Below, piece by piece: positions 27,017 through 35,123 of a DNA stretch of 64,000 bases. The notes below the pieces were generated by a model. It did not search any database, was not told the DNA's origin, and saw nothing but the letters and a program-made list of their open reading frames with translations. Origin of the DNA: OMIW01 sp044235645 (GTDB lineage Bacteria; Bdellovibrionota_C; UBA2361; OMIW01); contig JBIIHQ010000005.1 of NCBI GenBank assembly GCA_044235645.1, positions 62,001 through 126,000 on the forward strand, read 5' to 3'. The translations under genes were made by a program, and so were the position numbers. Each line of letters begins with the position of its first letter. Positions within the stretch are counted from its first letter, which is position 1.

Positions 27017-27502
27017 GTGCATCCGGTGAGGGTCGGGCAGGGCTTTGATGTTCACCAACTCGTGCCGGATCGCCCGCTCTGGCTCGGGGGGGTTGAGATT
27101 CCCCACGACCGTGGGTTGGAGGGTCATTCTGATGCGGATGTCCTTCTTCACGCCATAATGGATGCCATCCTCGGGGCTGTAGGACTACCTGACATTGGGG
27201 TGTTCTTCCCTAACACTGACCCTCAATTCAAAAACATTGCAAGTCGAGAGCTTCTCTCTCGTGTCGGAAGCGAGGTGCGTCGTGCGGGCTTCGTGGTCGG
27301 AAATCTGGATGCGACCGTGCTCGCTGAGGCGCCAAAGGTTGGACCGTTTGTCGCTTCGATGAAGGAAGTTATTGCCAAGGCACTCGAGATTGAACCCCAT
27401 CAGATAGGGATCAAGGCGACAACGATGGAGCGACTTGGCTCTGTCGGACGGCGCGAGGGGATCGCGGCGATGGCGGTCGCTTTACTGTTCGACGGGGAGT
27501 AG
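27017..27502 (+). CDS. ispF: 2-C-methyl-D-erythritol 2,4-cyclodiphosphate synthase
   Basis: IspF converts CDP-ME 2-phosphate to the cyclic diphosphate in the MEP isoprenoid pathway. The metal and substrate motifs are complete: GQGFDVHQL at the N-terminus, GLEGHSDADVLLHA, DIGVFFPNTDPQF and IKATTMERLGSVGRREGIAA. A GTG at 27017 preceded by GGGGGGAGGG gives 161 residues, the normal family length. ATG codons at 26963 and 26975 would add 14-18 residues and have badly spaced ribosome sites. It follows the transglycosylase by 66 bases. ispD is not in the window. Confidence 0.93.
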   Translation: MHPVRVGQGFDVHQLVPDRPLWLGGVEIPHDRGLEGHSDADVLLHAIMDAILGAVGLPDIGVFFPNTDPQFKNIASRELLSRVGSEVRRAGFVVGNLDATVLAEAPKVGPFVASMKEVIAKALEIEPHQIGIKATTMERLGSVGRREGIAAMAVALLFDGE

Positions 27503-27665
27503 GCAGCTTGACTTTTGAGGGGGAGTTGTTCAATCTTCGTCCACAACTACGATACGCTTTCAATTCAGGGCAGGGAGAGCGGTGTGGGCCGAATAGTTCG
27601 TTTCTCAACGAGGAAGAGAGCTCGCCGCTCGGTATGGATTCACGACGCAGGATTCGAGGTAACGC

Positions 27666-27914
27666 ATGAAAAAAGATATTCACCCCCAGTATTATCAAGC
27701 CAAGGTAGTTTGTGCCGGGTGCCGAACAACGTTCACGATTGGATCGACGGTTCCCGAAGTCAACGTGACAGTCTGTTCAGCGTGCCATCCCTTTTATACT
27801 GGCAAGCAGACGCTGGTTGACTCTGAAGGGCGAGTTGAGCGCTTCCGGCGAAAGTATGGCAAAGTATCGGGTGATGCTTCGGCAGCCCCTGAGACATCCT
27901 CCGGGGTGGCGTAA
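27666..27914 (+). CDS. rpmE: 50S ribosomal protein L31, zinc-binding type
   Basis: 82 residues. It starts MKKDIHPQYY and carries the zinc-ribbon cysteines of the C+ form (Cys16, Cys19, Cys37, Cys40: CAGC...CSACHPFYTGKQ). The family usually ends near residue 70; here a Ser/Ala/Glu-rich tail of about 12 residues follows. It sits on the large subunit at the central protuberance. It is a stand-alone gene with a large structured element directly after the stop. Confidence 0.95.
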   Translation: MKKDIHPQYYQAKVVCAGCRTTFTIGSTVPEVNVTVCSACHPFYTGKQTLVDSEGRVERFRRKYGKVSGDASAAPETSSGVA

Positions 27915-27915
27915 G

Positions 27916-27984
27916 GAAATTCCCGTTGATGGTCCCCGTGCCTCCGGTGATGCGAATCTAACGGGGACAATCGGAATTTCTTTT
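27916..27984 (+). terminator. Structured terminator after rpmE
   Basis: The outer stem GAAATTCC (27916-27923) pairs with GGAATTTC (27973-27980), and the inner stem GTCCCCGT (27932-27939) pairs with ACGGGGAC (27961-27968). Four T follow at 27981. Both stems are perfect 8-mers. The element is larger than a usual terminator, so a regulatory role is possible. Confidence 0.65.
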
Positions 27985-28012
27985 CATATTCTACTTCTTT
28001 TTCGAGGGCACT

Positions 28013-28630
28013 GTGCTCCGACGCTCAAGATCTGACGGGCCAGGATCGCTCCGTTTGGTTTTATCGGACCTGCTGCGGAAGGGCTTCGGTGTGCTCATCG
28101 CCGGAGGTTTTTCGACGGCGCTTCTTTCTTGTAGCGCGGGCTCGGGGGTTGCGCCCGGGAGCTCGTTACCGCAGGTGATGGTGACCTCTCGTGAGGGGGC
28201 TGAGATACGCCTCTCGGATATAACCAGAGGCAGGCCAACCGTCCTTAATCTGTGGGCCTCATGGTGTGACCCGTGCATTGCCGAGCTTCCAGCTCTTGCG
28301 CGGCTGCGAGATGCTCTTGAGCGCGACGGCATCCAGGTTGTCGGAATCGGTATTCAGGACGATCCAGCCGAACTTGAACGGGTATTTCGTCAAGCAGGGG
28401 CATCGTTCCCGCTATACTTCGATAAAAATGGTCAGGTATCGACTCGATTGAAAGTGGCGGGAGTGCCGGAGACCTTCCTCATCGACTCTCAGGGAAAATT
28501 CCTCCTCTTTGATGATCCTGGGCAAGGACCAACGGTGCGGCTCATGGGGCCACGCGACTGGGATGACCCGGCGTTTATCCGCCGGGTTCGGATGGCGCTT
28601 GCTCCTCGGCCTGAGCGCAGTTCTCCCTAA
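28013..28630 (+). CDS. TlpA/ResA-like thioredoxin-fold lipoprotein
   Basis: 205 residues starting at a GTG with GAGGG four bases upstream. A basic N-terminus precedes a hydrophobic stretch ending STALLSC, so it is probably a lipoprotein or membrane-anchored. The periplasmic thioredoxin-like domain has LNLWASWCDPCIAELPAL, the redox CxxC being WCDPC (about 84-88), and the cis-Pro in VAGVPETFLIDSQG. Such proteins reduce apocytochromes or other periplasmic disulphides. It heads a run with lgt 26 bases on, then a P-type ATPase and a cupin. Confidence 0.85.
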   Translation: MLRRSRSDGPGSLRLVLSDLLRKGFGVLIAGGFSTALLSCSAGSGVAPGSSLPQVMVTSREGAEIRLSDITRGRPTVLNLWASWCDPCIAELPALARLRDALERDGIQVVGIGIQDDPAELERVFRQAGASFPLYFDKNGQVSTRLKVAGVPETFLIDSQGKFLLFDDPGQGPTVRLMGPRDWDDPAFIRRVRMALAPRPERSSP

Positions 28631-28656
28631 AGGAGCGAGCACGATCGGAGCCTTTT

Positions 28657-29430
28657 ATGATCCCTACGATCATCCATATCGGTCCAATTCCGATAAATAG
28701 TTTTGGTTTAATGGTGGCTCTTGCGCTTCTCGTCGCAATTGAGCGGCTCACCATCAGCTTTCGTCGGTTCGGACTCCCTGAAGCTCTGGCCGAAAGATAC
28801 GTTCTTTGGGCGGGCTTTTGTGGTTTGATCGGGGCCCGATTTTGGTTCATCGGTACCAATTGGAGCGACGTTCGGGGGGAACTTCTCGATGCCCTTCTTG
28901 CGACCGCGGGATTTGTTTTCTATGGTGGTTTTATCACCGCGTGTGTTGTCCTCGGGGTATTGTTGCGTCGAGACCGAATCGCTCCGAGACTTTTCTTCGA
29001 TGCGGTAGGTCCGGCTCTTGCTCTCGGATATGCGATTGGCAGGCTCGGGTGTCAGCTCTCGGGAGATGGAGACTACGGTCGGGCGACGGCAAGTTTTTGG
29101 GGAATGTCTTACTCCTCGGGGGTCGTGCCGACTCCACCCGGGGTGTTGGTGTTTCCGACACCGTTCTTTGAATCGACGATCGCAATCGGTATTGCGATCG
29201 TACTCGGTGCTATCGAGGTTTCGAAGCGGTCGTTCTGGCAGAGGCCGTACGCGCGTGCGGGTCTGTGTTTAATCTTGCTGTCATTAGAGCGTTTTTTTGT
29301 TGAGTTTTTAAGAATCAATCCTCGCATCGCTGGTGGGTTGTTCAGCGAAGCGCAGGTCATTGCGCTGATACTGGTGACGATAGGCGCGGTGCTGCTCCTT
29401 CGACGAGCGCCCGAGTCGTCACGGGTGTGA
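28657..29430 (+). CDS. lgt: Prolipoprotein diacylglyceryl transferase
   Basis: Lgt attaches diacylglycerol to the lipobox Cys of prolipoproteins in the inner membrane, the first step for the several lipoproteins in this window. The 257-residue polytopic chain has FGLMVALALLVA near the start, FYGGFITA (equivalent to the H-GG region) and a variant Lgt signature, GRLGCQLSGDGDYGRAT, in place of GRxxNFxNxExxG; the Gly-Asp-Asp-type variant is known in some lineages. It sits between a TlpA-like gene and a Ca2+-type ATPase on the same strand. Confidence 0.92.
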   Translation: MIPTIIHIGPIPINSFGLMVALALLVAIERLTISFRRFGLPEALAERYVLWAGFCGLIGARFWFIGTNWSDVRGELLDALLATAGFVFYGGFITACVVLGVLLRRDRIAPRLFFDAVGPALALGYAIGRLGCQLSGDGDYGRATASFWGMSYSSGVVPTPPGVLVFPTPFFESTIAIGIAIVLGAIEVSKRSFWQRPYARAGLCLILLSLERFFVEFLRINPRIAGGLFSEAQVIALILVTIGAVLLLRRAPESSRV

Positions 29431-29476
29431 CGACGAGAGGTGATACCGGAGTGCACCGAAAAAACGGAGGTGCATC

Positions 29477-32107
29477 ATGGAGCTTCAGACTCGGCGAGGG
29501 GGTGCTGAGGAGCCTACTCCGAAAAGAGGGTGGCACATTGAGCCAGTCGAAGCGGTACGGGCACATTTTGGGGTTCACGAAGATTACGGTTTGGCTGAGG
29601 AGGTTTGTCGCTCGCTCCGCGCGGTTCATGGGCATAACGAGCTAATCAAACAGGTTGCTCGCTCACCGCTACAGATCTTCTTTGGACAATTGACCGATTC
29701 GGTCGTTGCCATTCTCATCATAGCAGCAATCGTCTCCGGACTTGTTGGTGATATCGCCGATACGATCATCATCCTTCTCATCGTTGCGATCGATTCGCTG
29801 ATCGGATTTTATCAGGAGCTGCGAGCATCACGGGCGGTGGCGGCTCTTTCTGCCCTCACGGCTCCACACGCAAAAGTCATGCGCGCGGGGCGTATAATCA
29901 ATATTCCTGGACCGGACATTGTGCCGGGTGATGTGGTTATTCTTGAGGCCGGGGGAATTGTTCCTGCCGATGTGCGGCTCGTCGCCGCTCATCATCTCTG
30001 TGTCTCTGAGGCACCGCTCACGGGCGAATCTGTTCCCGTTCGAAAGCAGGTAGATCATCTTGATGATCGAGAGCTTCCGCTCGGGGACCGCACAAATCTC
30101 GCATTCGCAGGTACTCAGATTGCTTCCGGGCGAGGGGTCGGAATAACAATCGCAACCGGGATGCAGACGGAGCTTGGTAAGATAGCCGCGATGTTGCGGA
30201 ACGAGGAAACGAAGACGCCGCTTCAAATCCGGATTGCCGATCTTGGAAAGCGGTTAACGGTCATCGCATTCGTGGTGTGTCTTGGTGTTTTTGGTTGGGG
30301 GGTGATCCGCGAGCAATCGATGCTCGAACTTTTTTTAACAGCCTTGAGCCTTGGCGTCGCGGCGATTCCGGAATCACTTCCTGCGGTAGTAACGATCGCG
30401 CTCGCGCGGGGTGCTGCTCGAATGGTCCGGCATCATGCGCTTGCTCGGCGACTCTCCGTTGTGGAAGCGCTCGGGTCGGTGACCTGCATCTGTACGGACA
30501 AGACGGGAACACTTACCAAGAATGAGATGGTAGTGGTATCGCTCCGGGTTGGTGATAGTTTGGTCCCGTGTGAGGTGCCTGATCGTCGTGATGAAACGAC
30601 GAATCTCTTACTGAGAGCGATGGCGCTCAATCTTGATCTGCATGACGACCAGGGAAGGTCCGTCGGTGATCCGATGGAGGTTGCGCTTGATGAGGCTTTG
30701 AGGCGGTGGGGTGATGATCGAAGGCGGTGGGTTACGGAGTGTCCGCGAGTTGATGAGCTTCCTTTCGATGCTGTGCGCCGTATGATGACAACGGTTCACG
30801 AGATGGCGGGAGCACGATTCGCAGTGACCAAGGGGGCTCCAGAAGTAGTACTCCCCCGCTGTATCAGGTGGGCAGAACGGGGTGGGGGATGGTTGTCTGA
30901 GGTAGAGACGATGGCCGCGGAGGGGGTGCGGGTGATCGCGTTTGCGGGAAGTCCTGTTATCGCAGATCGGGCCTGTCAGGGATTGCGAATCGAAGAGTGG
31001 GAGGAGGAGATGCAGCTCCTTGGACTGGTGGGCCTGCTTGATCCTCCACGCCCTGAGGCCCGAGAAGCGGTAAAGGTATGTCAGCGAGCAGGAATTGAGG
31101 TTGTCATGATTACGGGAGATCACCCCGCGACAGCCCGCAAAATAGCGACGATGGTTGGCATTGCCGAGGCGCATGATCGGGTGATGACGGGAGGAGACCT
31201 TCTCTCAATCAACGAGGAGTCATGGCCTGAACAGATTCGCAGAACGCGGGTTTTTGCCCGGATCTCTCCGGAACAAAAGCTCCGAATCGTCGAGGTGCTG
31301 CGTGCTGAGGGTGCTTTTGTTGCGATGACGGGCGATGGAGTGAATGATGCACCCGCGCTGCAGGCGGCGACGGTTGGTATATCGATGGGAAAAGTTGGCA
31401 CTGATGTGGCGCGTGAAGCCTCTGATTTGGTGTTGCTCGATGACAATTTTGCGACGATTGTTGCGGCGGTGCGCGAAGGAAGGGTTATCTACGATAACAT
31501 CAGAAAATTTGTTCGTTTCGTGCTTGCAAGCAACGTCGCTGAGTTGCTCGTCGTCCTGCTCGCGCCCGCGTTCGGGTTGCCCCTGCCACTGCTCCCGATT
31601 CATATCTTGTGGGTGAATGTTGTGACTGATGGATTGCCAGGACTTGCGCTCACCCTTGAGCCTGAGGAAGGTGATGCAATGGACCGACCCCCTCGTCATC
31701 CGCGGGAAAGTATCTTCGCGCATGGTCTCGCCGCTGATACGGTGTTGGCAGGGGTTGTGATTGCAGCGGTGGCGCTGATGACTGCGGTTGTAGCGTATCG
31801 CTCAGGCGAGGGTGCATGGCGATCCGTTGTATTTACGGAGTTAACATTGTCGCAACTTCTGTATGTGTTGTCTGCTCGGGTCGATAGGACCTGTATTTGT
31901 TACGCGCCTTGGCGAGCCAACAGATGGCTTTTTATTACCGTCGCCGCAAGTGTCGTACTCCAGATCTCCCTTCTCTTCATTCCCGCGATTGGCGTACCGC
32001 TCAAGGTTGCACCTCTGTCGATAACGACGCTCATCTGGTGTGGTTCGATGGCGATGGTGCCGGTAGTCTTTTTTGAATTAAGGAAGATTTTTTCGGGTTT
32101 GTCTTGA
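29477..32107 (+). CDS. Cation-transporting P-type ATPase, Ca2+ (PacL/SERCA) type
   Basis: 876 residues. An N-terminal cation-ATPase domain (HFGVHEDYGLAEEV) is followed by the actuator loop with TGES, the phosphorylation site DKTGTLT (about 340), KGAPE in the nucleotide domain, and TGDGVNDAPAL in the hinge. M4 has AAIPESLPAVVT and M6 has NVVTDGLPGLALTLEP, which carry the Glu, Asn and Asp used by SERCA-type pumps for Ca2+, so export of Ca2+ is the likely role. In many homologues M4 reads PEGLP; here Gly is Ser. With the CAX antiporter this makes two probable Ca2+ efflux routes. It is third in the tlpA-like/lgt run, starting 46 bases after lgt. Confidence 0.92.
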   Translation: MELQTRRGGAEEPTPKRGWHIEPVEAVRAHFGVHEDYGLAEEVCRSLRAVHGHNELIKQVARSPLQIFFGQLTDSVVAILIIAAIVSGLVGDIADTIIILLIVAIDSLIGFYQELRASRAVAALSALTAPHAKVMRAGRIINIPGPDIVPGDVVILEAGGIVPADVRLVAAHHLCVSEAPLTGESVPVRKQVDHLDDRELPLGDRTNLAFAGTQIASGRGVGITIATGMQTELGKIAAMLRNEETKTPLQIRIADLGKRLTVIAFVVCLGVFGWGVIREQSMLELFLTALSLGVAAIPESLPAVVTIALARGAARMVRHHALARRLSVVEALGSVTCICTDKTGTLTKNEMVVVSLRVGDSLVPCEVPDRRDETTNLLLRAMALNLDLHDDQGRSVGDPMEVALDEALRRWGDDRRRWVTECPRVDELPFDAVRRMMTTVHEMAGARFAVTKGAPEVVLPRCIRWAERGGGWLSEVETMAAEGVRVIAFAGSPVIADRACQGLRIEEWEEEMQLLGLVGLLDPPRPEAREAVKVCQRAGIEVVMITGDHPATARKIATMVGIAEAHDRVMTGGDLLSINEESWPEQIRRTRVFARISPEQKLRIVEVLRAEGAFVAMTGDGVNDAPALQAATVGISMGKVGTDVAREASDLVLLDDNFATIVAAVREGRVIYDNIRKFVRFVLASNVAELLVVLLAPAFGLPLPLLPIHILWVNVVTDGLPGLALTLEPEEGDAMDRPPRHPRESIFAHGLAADTVLAGVVIAAVALMTAVVAYRSGEGAWRSVVFTELTLSQLLYVLSARVDRTCICYAPWRANRWLFITVAASVVLQISLLFIPAIGVPLKVAPLSITTLIWCGSMAMVPVVFFELRKIFSGLS

Positions 32108-32189
32108 TGAAGCGATGTGAAAACCTCTTTCATTTATTGACGCGGAGCATGGCGCTCGGCTAGCGTTGCGACTTTCGCGAAGGTTTATC

Positions 32190-32714
32190 ATGTCCTGGTA
32201 TCATCGGTTGGCACAATGGATAGACAGCCGGGGCGGTTGTCGCGATATCTTTGTCCGCCAGCCTGACGGAGGAGTTGCGCTCTATTTGCGGCGTTACTAC
32301 CTGATTAAGACGCCCATTTTCGAGGCGATGATCCACCAGTTCTTCCTCAGCGATGAGCCGATTCTGCATGACCATCCGTGGGATTCGTGCAGCATTATCC
32401 TCGGAGGGGGATATTCAGAGCATGTCCTCGACCGGCAGGGGAGGGAAACTTCCTACTTTCGGCATCCGGGATATGTCGGTGTCAGATCGCGCCACCAGTG
32501 CCACCGAGTGAGGCTTCAGCCGAACTCCGAGGGTAAGGTGTGGACTATCTTTATCACTGGCCCTCGTCGGCGTCAGTGGGGATTTGTGACGCCGACAGGA
32601 TGGATTGCCGCTCCGGAATACTTCCGGCAGCAGGGGGTTGAGTCTGTTCAGATTGATCACTCTGAGTTCGTCGGCTGGTTGTTCCCCGTTCGGCGGCGCA
32701 GCGAGAGCCAATGA
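32190..32714 (+). CDS. Cupin-fold protein of unknown function
   Basis: 174 residues from ATG at 32190 (GAAGG upstream; an in-frame start at 32166 is possible). A conserved-looking HDHPWDSCSIILGGGYSE segment (about 60-77) and a later H in RSRHQCHRV (about 103-111) fit the two metal-binding motifs of a small cupin of a type common in bacteria and phages. RRRQWGFVTPTGWI is also typical. The substrate is unknown. It is the last gene of the run and is followed by a strong terminator. Confidence 0.7.
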   Translation: MSWYHRLAQWIDSRGGCRDIFVRQPDGGVALYLRRYYLIKTPIFEAMIHQFFLSDEPILHDHPWDSCSIILGGGYSEHVLDRQGRETSYFRHPGYVGVRSRHQCHRVRLQPNSEGKVWTIFITGPRRRQWGFVTPTGWIAAPEYFRQQGVESVQIDHSEFVGWLFPVRRRSESQ

Positions 32715-32774
32715 TTATCGGAGTTACCGCAGGTTTCATGAAGGTACCCTATCCCCTGAGTTTCCTCGGGGGTG

Positions 32775-32822
32775 CCCGCCACCATCGATGCCCTGAGCAT
32801 TGGAGGTGGCGGGTTTCTTTTT
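32775..32822 (+). terminator. Strong terminator after the cupin gene
   Basis: CCCGCCACC (32775-32783) pairs perfectly with GGTGGCGGG (32805-32813), followed by TTTCTTTTT. It closes the tlpA-like/lgt/ATPase/cupin run. It also shows that the next gene cannot use the far-upstream in-frame ATG at 32800, which lies inside this hairpin. Confidence 0.92.
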
Positions 32823-32889
32823 CGGTTTGATGGCCGTGTATCGGTGCAGTTTTTGGCAAACGTGGTATCCTTTGCGCGAGAACTGCGAA

Positions 32890-34137
32890 ATGGTTGGGTG
32901 TGATATGTCGGTGGGTGATACTACGAATCGAGCTTGCGCAACGGAACCTTATAGCGCGCTCTCCTCATTGTTGATGCGGTTCGTGGGAGAGCGTTATCCC
33001 GAGCACTCGACCGTACCTCCGCTTCTCTGGCGGCCGCAGGGTGTCGCCGAACGGGGTGATTGGTGGTCCGACTGGTGTCTCGAGCTTGCTAAGCGACTGC
33101 GCACTGACCCAAGGCCCCTTTCCGAAGAGCTCGTAAGCCGGGTGAACGAAGGGGGGGGCTCCTTTGAGGGGATGGGGTCAGGGGGAACCGTTCTGAGAGC
33201 GACTGAGGGCTACCTTACCCTCTCTTGTGAATCGCTCCCTTTTGTCTCCTCACCTCCCCGTCGGAAAGAACGCCGCGTCATCATTTGTGCCCCTCTTCCG
33301 GTTCATATAAATCGGTGGCTATTGATGCGAACGGTGGCCGCCGCCGCCATACAGGCGCACCTCGCCGCCGTCCGGGGGGAGGCAGTTGAAATCTGGTTGG
33401 GCTCCGAGCGCCGGTTTTGTTTTGATGAATGTTGTAGCGAGCATGACCTTTCGGAGATACTCGGATGGGCGTGGACCACGGATGAGAAGGGCAGCGGGGT
33501 AATTCGCGAAGGGCTCGAGCAGCTATGTCGCGAGGTCCGTGAGTTAGGTGTTCAGGGAACGCTTTGGTTCATGCCGACCACGCTGCCGCCATCCTCCTTC
33601 AAGATGTGGTACCGAGAGTCGTCGATTGAAGAGGGCCGCATCTCTCTTTGTTGTCCTAGTGGGGGGTGGTTCATTGATCCTCCCGCGCACCGGATTGATG
33701 AGCGGGTATTAAAGTCAGGCCGAGTCGAGGCGGATAAAGGGCGGCTCTGGGGCCTTGCCCTTCATCTCGCCGGGGGGCAGTCGGCCAGAGATATCGATCA
33801 GTACGCCGGTTGGTTCGATGAGTTCGATTCTTTGCCATGGAGTGGCCGCGCTGCGGTGGAGAGGCTAGGGCGGCGCTTTCGCGAGGCGCCAGGCGGGATG
33901 TATCGAAATCACGGGGCGGGACACAGGAGCGCACTTCTGTTTGGCGCGTTCCTGGATGATGCAGTATCATGGGGCTCTGTTCCGGTGTTTGTCGAGCATG
34001 CTCGACAGATGCTAGCGGCTGCGCACCGAAGCGCCTCCCTTCCCCCTTCTTCGTTTAAGAGCCGTTTGGCTGGGGTATCGGATGAAGAGGCATGCCTTCT
34101 TCTCGCGACGTGTGGCCGCTTTAGCTCGATTTTTTGA
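32890..34137 (+). CDS. Arginyl-tRNA-synthetase-like protein, catalytic motifs lost and C-terminus cut short
   Basis: About 415 residues; the start is uncertain (ATG at 32890 or 32905). The N-terminal part has FVGERYPEHSTVPPLLWRP and GDWWSDWCLELAKRL, which follow the ArgRS N-terminal pattern (...VPxxLxRPxxxxxGDYxxNxAxxLAK). The place of the HIGH motif reads APLPVHINRWLLMR, and no KMSK is visible. Near the end VPVFVEHARQMLAAAHR and GVSDEEACLLLATCGRF match the start of the anticodon-binding domain (NPVxYVQYAHAR, EExxLLxxLxxFP), then a stop falls in mid-domain. The next gene encodes a SPOR protein, the usual neighbour of argS in several proteobacterial groups. The homology is inferred by eye; a dead synthetase paralogue or a decaying gene are both possible. 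Confidence 0.5.
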   Translation: MVGCDMSVGDTTNRACATEPYSALSSLLMRFVGERYPEHSTVPPLLWRPQGVAERGDWWSDWCLELAKRLRTDPRPLSEELVSRVNEGGGSFEGMGSGGTVLRATEGYLTLSCESLPFVSSPPRRKERRVIICAPLPVHINRWLLMRTVAAAAIQAHLAAVRGEAVEIWLGSERRFCFDECCSEHDLSEILGWAWTTDEKGSGVIREGLEQLCREVRELGVQGTLWFMPTTLPPSSFKMWYRESSIEEGRISLCCPSGGWFIDPPAHRIDERVLKSGRVEADKGRLWGLALHLAGGQSARDIDQYAGWFDEFDSLPWSGRAAVERLGRRFREAPGGMYRNHGAGHRSALLFGAFLDDAVSWGSVPVFVEHARQMLAAAHRSASLPPSSFKSRLAGVSDEEACLLLATCGRFSSIF

Positions 34138-34208
34138 TTGAATGACGGTCTCTGCGACGAGACGGTGCTTCGTGAGTACGATAAGTCCCCTTTCTGGTAA
34201 GTCTCTGT

Positions 34209-34988
34209 ATGGTCCCGACATCTTCTCCTCACGCTTCGGGCGTCGCTCGATGGGAGCTTCGTCTTTCTTCTGTGTCCTTTTTCTCTCTCTCGATACTGGT
34301 GTGTAGTTCTATAGTCGCCTCCTACTACCTCGGTTTTATCGCGGGCAAAAGAGTCGGGGTTGAGGCAGCGCTTGATGGCACTGTAGCGTCCCTCCCAAAA
34401 TTACCGATAGTGCCCCCTCTTCGTGAGCGAGAGGATGAAAAGGAGGATCGTTCAGATGTTGTGCACCAGCTTGACCGCGAGGGGCATCCAACCGCTGTAC
34501 CTACGGTTCCGCTCGCCAAGGATAAAGAGGGACTACAGCCTATCCCGGAAGTGCGGATTGGTGACGCAGTCGGGGGGGATAGGAAAGCAGAAAACCCTCG
34601 CGATGCGCTTGAGCAGGTACTTGAGGAGCGAGCAGCGGCGATAACCCCCACCTCATCGCCAACTCCTGTTCCCACCGTGCGCCAGGGTAGCTCGGAGCGG
34701 GGTAATGTATCGGGAGTATTCGAGCTTCTCAGGCAGGGGACGGTTCCCCCGGGTTGGTATGTACAGGTGGCCGCGGTGACGACGGTGGGAGAAGCTCAGG
34801 TGACAGCGGCGAAGATCAAGACTGCCGGTTTTGCGGTAGTTGTGGAGGATGTCAAGATTGGCAAGAAACAGTACTACCGGGTTTTGGTTGGTCCCGAGGG
34901 TAATAAGGAACCTGCTCAACGAATGGTCGAGCAGGTCCGTCGAGAGCGGCTCGTGAAGGGGGAGCCCTTCCTCCGAAGAGCGAAGTGA
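34209..34988 (+). CDS. SPOR-domain membrane protein
   Basis: 259 residues. It has a short cytoplasmic tail, one transmembrane helix (about 20-45, FFSLSILVCSSIVASYYLGF), a long charged and proline-containing periplasmic linker, and a C-terminal SPOR domain (about 180-255). The SPOR domain has GWYVQVAAVTTVGEAQ and YYRVLVGPEGNKEPAQRM, as in proteins that bind denuded septal peptidoglycan. A role at the division site is likely. It lies 71 bases after the ArgRS-like gene and probably shares its transcript. Confidence 0.88.
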   Translation: MVPTSSPHASGVARWELRLSSVSFFSLSILVCSSIVASYYLGFIAGKRVGVEAALDGTVASLPKLPIVPPLREREDEKEDRSDVVHQLDREGHPTAVPTVPLAKDKEGLQPIPEVRIGDAVGGDRKAENPRDALEQVLEERAAAITPTSSPTPVPTVRQGSSERGNVSGVFELLRQGTVPPGWYVQVAAVTTVGEAQVTAAKIKTAGFAVVVEDVKIGKKQYYRVLVGPEGNKEPAQRMVEQVRRERLVKGEPFLRRAK

Positions 34989-35123
34989 GGTGTCGGAAGG
35001 AGGCTGATGGCTGAGGCAGCACATGATTGCCCGTCCATTGGATAACATCGAGAGCCCCTCCATTAATTGTTTGTTGAGAATGGACCGTTAGATTGGTAGC
35101 TGCATCATCGAGAGAGATTGTCT

